A DNA stretch of 64,000 bases from Climacium dendroides (taxonomy: Eukaryota > Streptophyta > Bryopsida > Hypnales > Climaciaceae), in assembly GCA_950106755.1 (NCBI GenBank), contig OX467086.1:18804001-18868000 (forward strand). Reading direction: 5' to 3'. Position 1 is the first letter of the stretch, and every line of letters begins with the position of its first letter. Below are positions 63,501 through 64,000 of this stretch, one piece after another. Both the position numbers and the translations under genes were made by a program. The notes under the pieces were generated by a model. That model was not told where the DNA came from. It ran no database searches and saw nothing but the letters and a program-made list of their open reading frames with translations.

Positions 63501-64000
63501 ACTACAATAGACTCAATTGATGTACTATCAATAGATTGTAAACTACTATGGGATGATTGAGTAGAAGAACTATTGCCCTCTCTCTCGGTATCCTCCAAAT
63601 CACTTATTGGATCTGCTGTGGACCCACTAGGTGTACGTAAAATTCTATTGCTGTCTTCCCAGGAGATCAATTTTTTATTATCTATAGATTCTTCAAATAA
63701 TTGATTTATACAACTTAAAATAGTTGTCCTAGTAAAAACATTGCCTTTATTCAAGGACAAATTATTCTCACTACTATGGTAACTCTCCGCTTCACTTCCT
63801 TTACTCTCGTTAATATCAATAGATGTTAAATCATCTAGTTTTACACTCTCTTTTTGTTTATCTTCCTCACCCAATGTTCCCTCTGGAGTTGGCAATTGGG
63901 ACACACAAATACCTTCGCAAAAGGTATGTGTTATTCCAAAACTAGAAGAGGGTCCAATAGAAGATGCTTCTTGAAATAAATTAGGTTTAACTATAGATTC
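57527..64000 (-). CDS. Ty3/gypsy gag-pol polyprotein (5' end outside window)
   Basis: One frame is open from the window edge to TAA at 57,527-57,529, at least 2,157 codons with no stop. The first possible start inside, a GTG at 63,904, is not needed because the frame continues upstream. Counting from 63,904: gag core at about 140-315; four zinc knuckles near 412, 434, 588 and 615 (CTNCKGQGHLNIDC, CFHCGGNHDSDRC, CFNCNQRGHIRSNC, CGNCKQNGHTAEEC) around an Asn/Gly-rich linker; protease with VDGGSS near 968; reverse transcriptase with FLDDF near 1,413; RNase H with YVDAS near 1,567 and DHDALKYL; integrase with an HHCC finger near 1,775 and the core from GIDFMG through ISDRGTHF. The C-terminus (LPTRINGYRLKLYYN) has no chromodomain and recalls Athila/Tat-type elements. 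The intact frame implies recent activity or selection. Confidence 0.92.
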   Translation of the reverse strand, partial: ESIVKPNLFQEASSIGPSSSFGITHTFCEGICVSQLPTPEGTLGEEDKQKESVKLDDLTSIDINESKGSEAESYHSSENNLSLNKGNVFTRTTILSCINQLFEESIDNKKLISWEDSNRILRTPSGSTADPISDLEDTEREGNSSSTQSSHSSLQSIDSTSIESIVVMAAPVLPVNMRAGQPKDRPISLVPLPKFHGHIGNDPDKHVSKFLTACNANNARIDVHWYAIFPTTLEDHAQQWFHRQPLGHFADWQALRDAFIAHFRPIGYDERVSEALHEMQMNTNETIDNYYGRMEDLVLRLPTGHGFNDAMKLGIFIRGLIPFKLKGYVKEVSPTMLLEAYNRAKLYENIWSNPELYATVPQTPMAPTIPIQSVQYVPPSMSPTYTQGPPAMPVNPVVAPQTGTSPNPTNVIQELTSLIQDLKVNLAKAGNQKGQPVNERANMWCTNCKGQGHLNIDCPSPQGIILKCFHCGGNHDSDRCNNRGKNGQNRNQQNQVVYQIDNDYNPNIKNWGGNNDNWNNASGGGWNRRPRYPRSNNQNFNNNPNYNSNPNFNNYAPPNNVTPNFNSNNFNGGGYNNNPNRFIPRNPTNQNMGWNQMPFGNPNQGNPTYGGRNPSWDNIVCFNCNQRGHIRSNCTNAKADVPYVPLCGNCKQNGHTAEECNGPRRDGPRDNYNNNNSKDNSAKLVLLPDDYPMNNNSKSSNQNRNVGWIDVVKEHEDDNFKGNFKLKNVHGVRTRGMKAKQDLLDPHAMQTDNSSSTDVSEPIEPVKRKTVTIETVPEVIPNKADQPSLLGTIDKGLKSIEWTPRQSTIVPEDVGTSSMGMPKELWPVTPSIDKALNFKSATIEAGPNRINLGHNLTSVRLPKASIEPVRRTPIRSEGLQQLDKGDTTWKPQIVSEVPISSPIELPMKSLKGRKGRKLKPISIMSGIEPYDILTDLGKSKADITLQQLLAVAPQCRSLLQSSLIRKRTRLIVNEVSLSLDPGAPTIDVQIDGLLIQGVQVDGGSSVNLMNVDTMSSLQLTGLQETKLILHMADQSRVKPLGILPKVLTTISGLVYPIDFLVFQPSTPNVSYPLLLGRPWLYQAHAKDDWSKGILTIGQGRNKIKLNMYPSSYQGETQWYSSDVTSDVGYSTDTEELEANRIHLKDARGSLNKSKKMIYRNVSPGEYVIPCSIDDDSDKTIGAWLTDRIVYGVKSSEEEPVYSSDDGDLNHSDFMNSVPIAKHVPQDECCDLLLSEGEIPKKIQISKRLSRQERRYWERFFKKHISAFAWTYRDLRGVPPEICQHHINLKEDAKPVREKQRRLNPKYSLLVKEEIEKLLEMGFIYPVPYSEWVSAIVIVPKMNGKIRICQDFRKLNEATKKDYFPLPFTDSILDAVAGHEVYSFLDGFSGYNQIRLALEDQLKTTFTTDWGTYAAVVMLFGLCNAPATFQRLMMVAFLPFLRKFMEIFLDDFCVYGKKSDHADQLAQCFEQCHKFGISLNASKCQFVVPSGKLLGHIVSQKGIELDPDKIQLIKDFPRPQTVKEVRGFLGLTGYYRRAIGSYASIASPLTKLLKKLEVGARPTWDKECENAFNTLKEKLYNAPVLVPPDWSKPFHVYVDASNVALGCVLSQKDNKNLDHPIYYASRQLIAAEKNYTMTEREALGMIFAVQKFRHYLLGYPFIFYVDHDALKYLVNKPDLSGRLARWVLLLQEFDFSIVVRPGKSHGNADQISRLEPLAIEALQPLDDQLPDAHIFEVDVIQPEYAEILNYLRSNITPTGLSPAQVKAFLYKCGPYTLLGEVLYKQGKDGILRRCIYSNEVPLILEGCHMDACGGHFAGDVTARKALTSGYWWPKMFHDAHQYARKCDPCQRVGRPTPTTAMPLLPILALAPFEKWGIDFMGPIAPATRRGRKRYILVATDYATKWAEAMATRNDDAHTVARFLFENIVSRFGCPRELISDRGTHFLNETIEQLTNTFLIKHRKTSPYHPRANGQTEKTNGILCKILTKTIAESATDWDDKLWGALWAYRVAYKVTTKFTPFQLVYGQEAILPIEYEIPSLRIAIENRLDEDNSLKVRLAQLEQLDEMRRDAYLNTYAMQKRRKSFYDSKLGAKNFKVGDLVLLYDSRFFKFPGKLQMHWLGPYEVTDINPNGSAQLKDFGGKFLPTRINGYRLKLYYN

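Larger units (their letters stand above)
52019..64000 (-). mobile_element. Ty3/gypsy element saturated with CWATWG (5' end outside window)
   Basis: Minus-strand order is gag-pol (64,000 to 57,527), spacer with ~300-bp repeats, coiled-coil ORF (55,897 to 53,387), purine tract and candidate 3' LTR (53,217 to 52,019). The long pol-downstream ORF and the non-chromodomain integrase end place it near the Athila/Tat branch, by inference. The element is tied together by the hexamer family CWATWG, dense throughout. Hand counts are 24 in the LTR (1.2 kb), 29 in 53,401-55,900 and 34 in 60,001-63,000, against 5 in 31,001-33,000. Confidence 0.8.

Overview
The window is nuclear DNA of a land plant with a large, repeat-rich, AT-rich genome. 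It carries plant-type genes with GT-AG introns, Ty3/gypsy and CACTA transposons, and long stretches of decayed non-coding DNA. A gymnosperm or a seed-free plant fits better than a flowering plant, but this is inference. Three host genes are visible: a 12-exon inositol phosphate kinase of the ITPK4 type (18,888-24,298, +), a single-exon F-box/WD40 gene resembling Arabidopsis FBX2 (27,284-28,975, -), and a 5-exon gene for a small protein with two C2HC zinc fingers (36,896-39,055, +).

Left end (1-13,860): a nest of insertions. The outermost layer is a decayed gene with an HTHEDIDQ signature, probably from a transposon. It is split by a 12.4-kb element with inverted termini and an exact 9-bp target duplication. 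On both sides of the element the split gene continues in the same reading frame. The element carries an 8-exon pseudogene with a ParB-like DGNHR motif followed by a DNA-methylase-like region in beta-class order (motif IV before motif I). It also contains a broken Ty3/gypsy relic (about 1.45-8.1 kb). A more decayed copy of the same ParB/methylase element lies at 43.1-50.3 kb.

Middle (13.9-52 kb): host genes separated by decayed DNA. This holds a 2.1-kb non-autonomous CACTA element, two CACTA-like MITEs, a pogo-like MITE, a 377-bp palindromic MITE, an 870-bp foldback, a ~100-bp satellite-like array and three separate tandem duplications with periods of 176-180 bp.

Right end (52-64 kb): one Ty3/gypsy element on the minus strand, cut by the window edge. 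It has an intact gag-pol frame of more than 2,100 codons, a repeat-bearing spacer, an unrecognised 837-codon coiled-coil ORF whose four internal stops are all TAG, and a candidate 3' LTR. The palindromic hexamer family CWATWG (CTATAG, CAATTG, CAATAG, CTATTG) saturates the element in LTR, spacer and coding DNA alike, at roughly 4-8 times the density counted in neighbouring DNA. This is the most unusual signal in the window. It recalls the motif accumulation known in VANDAL transposons with sequence-specific anti-silencing proteins, and the coiled-coil ORF is a candidate partner, but that link is inference.
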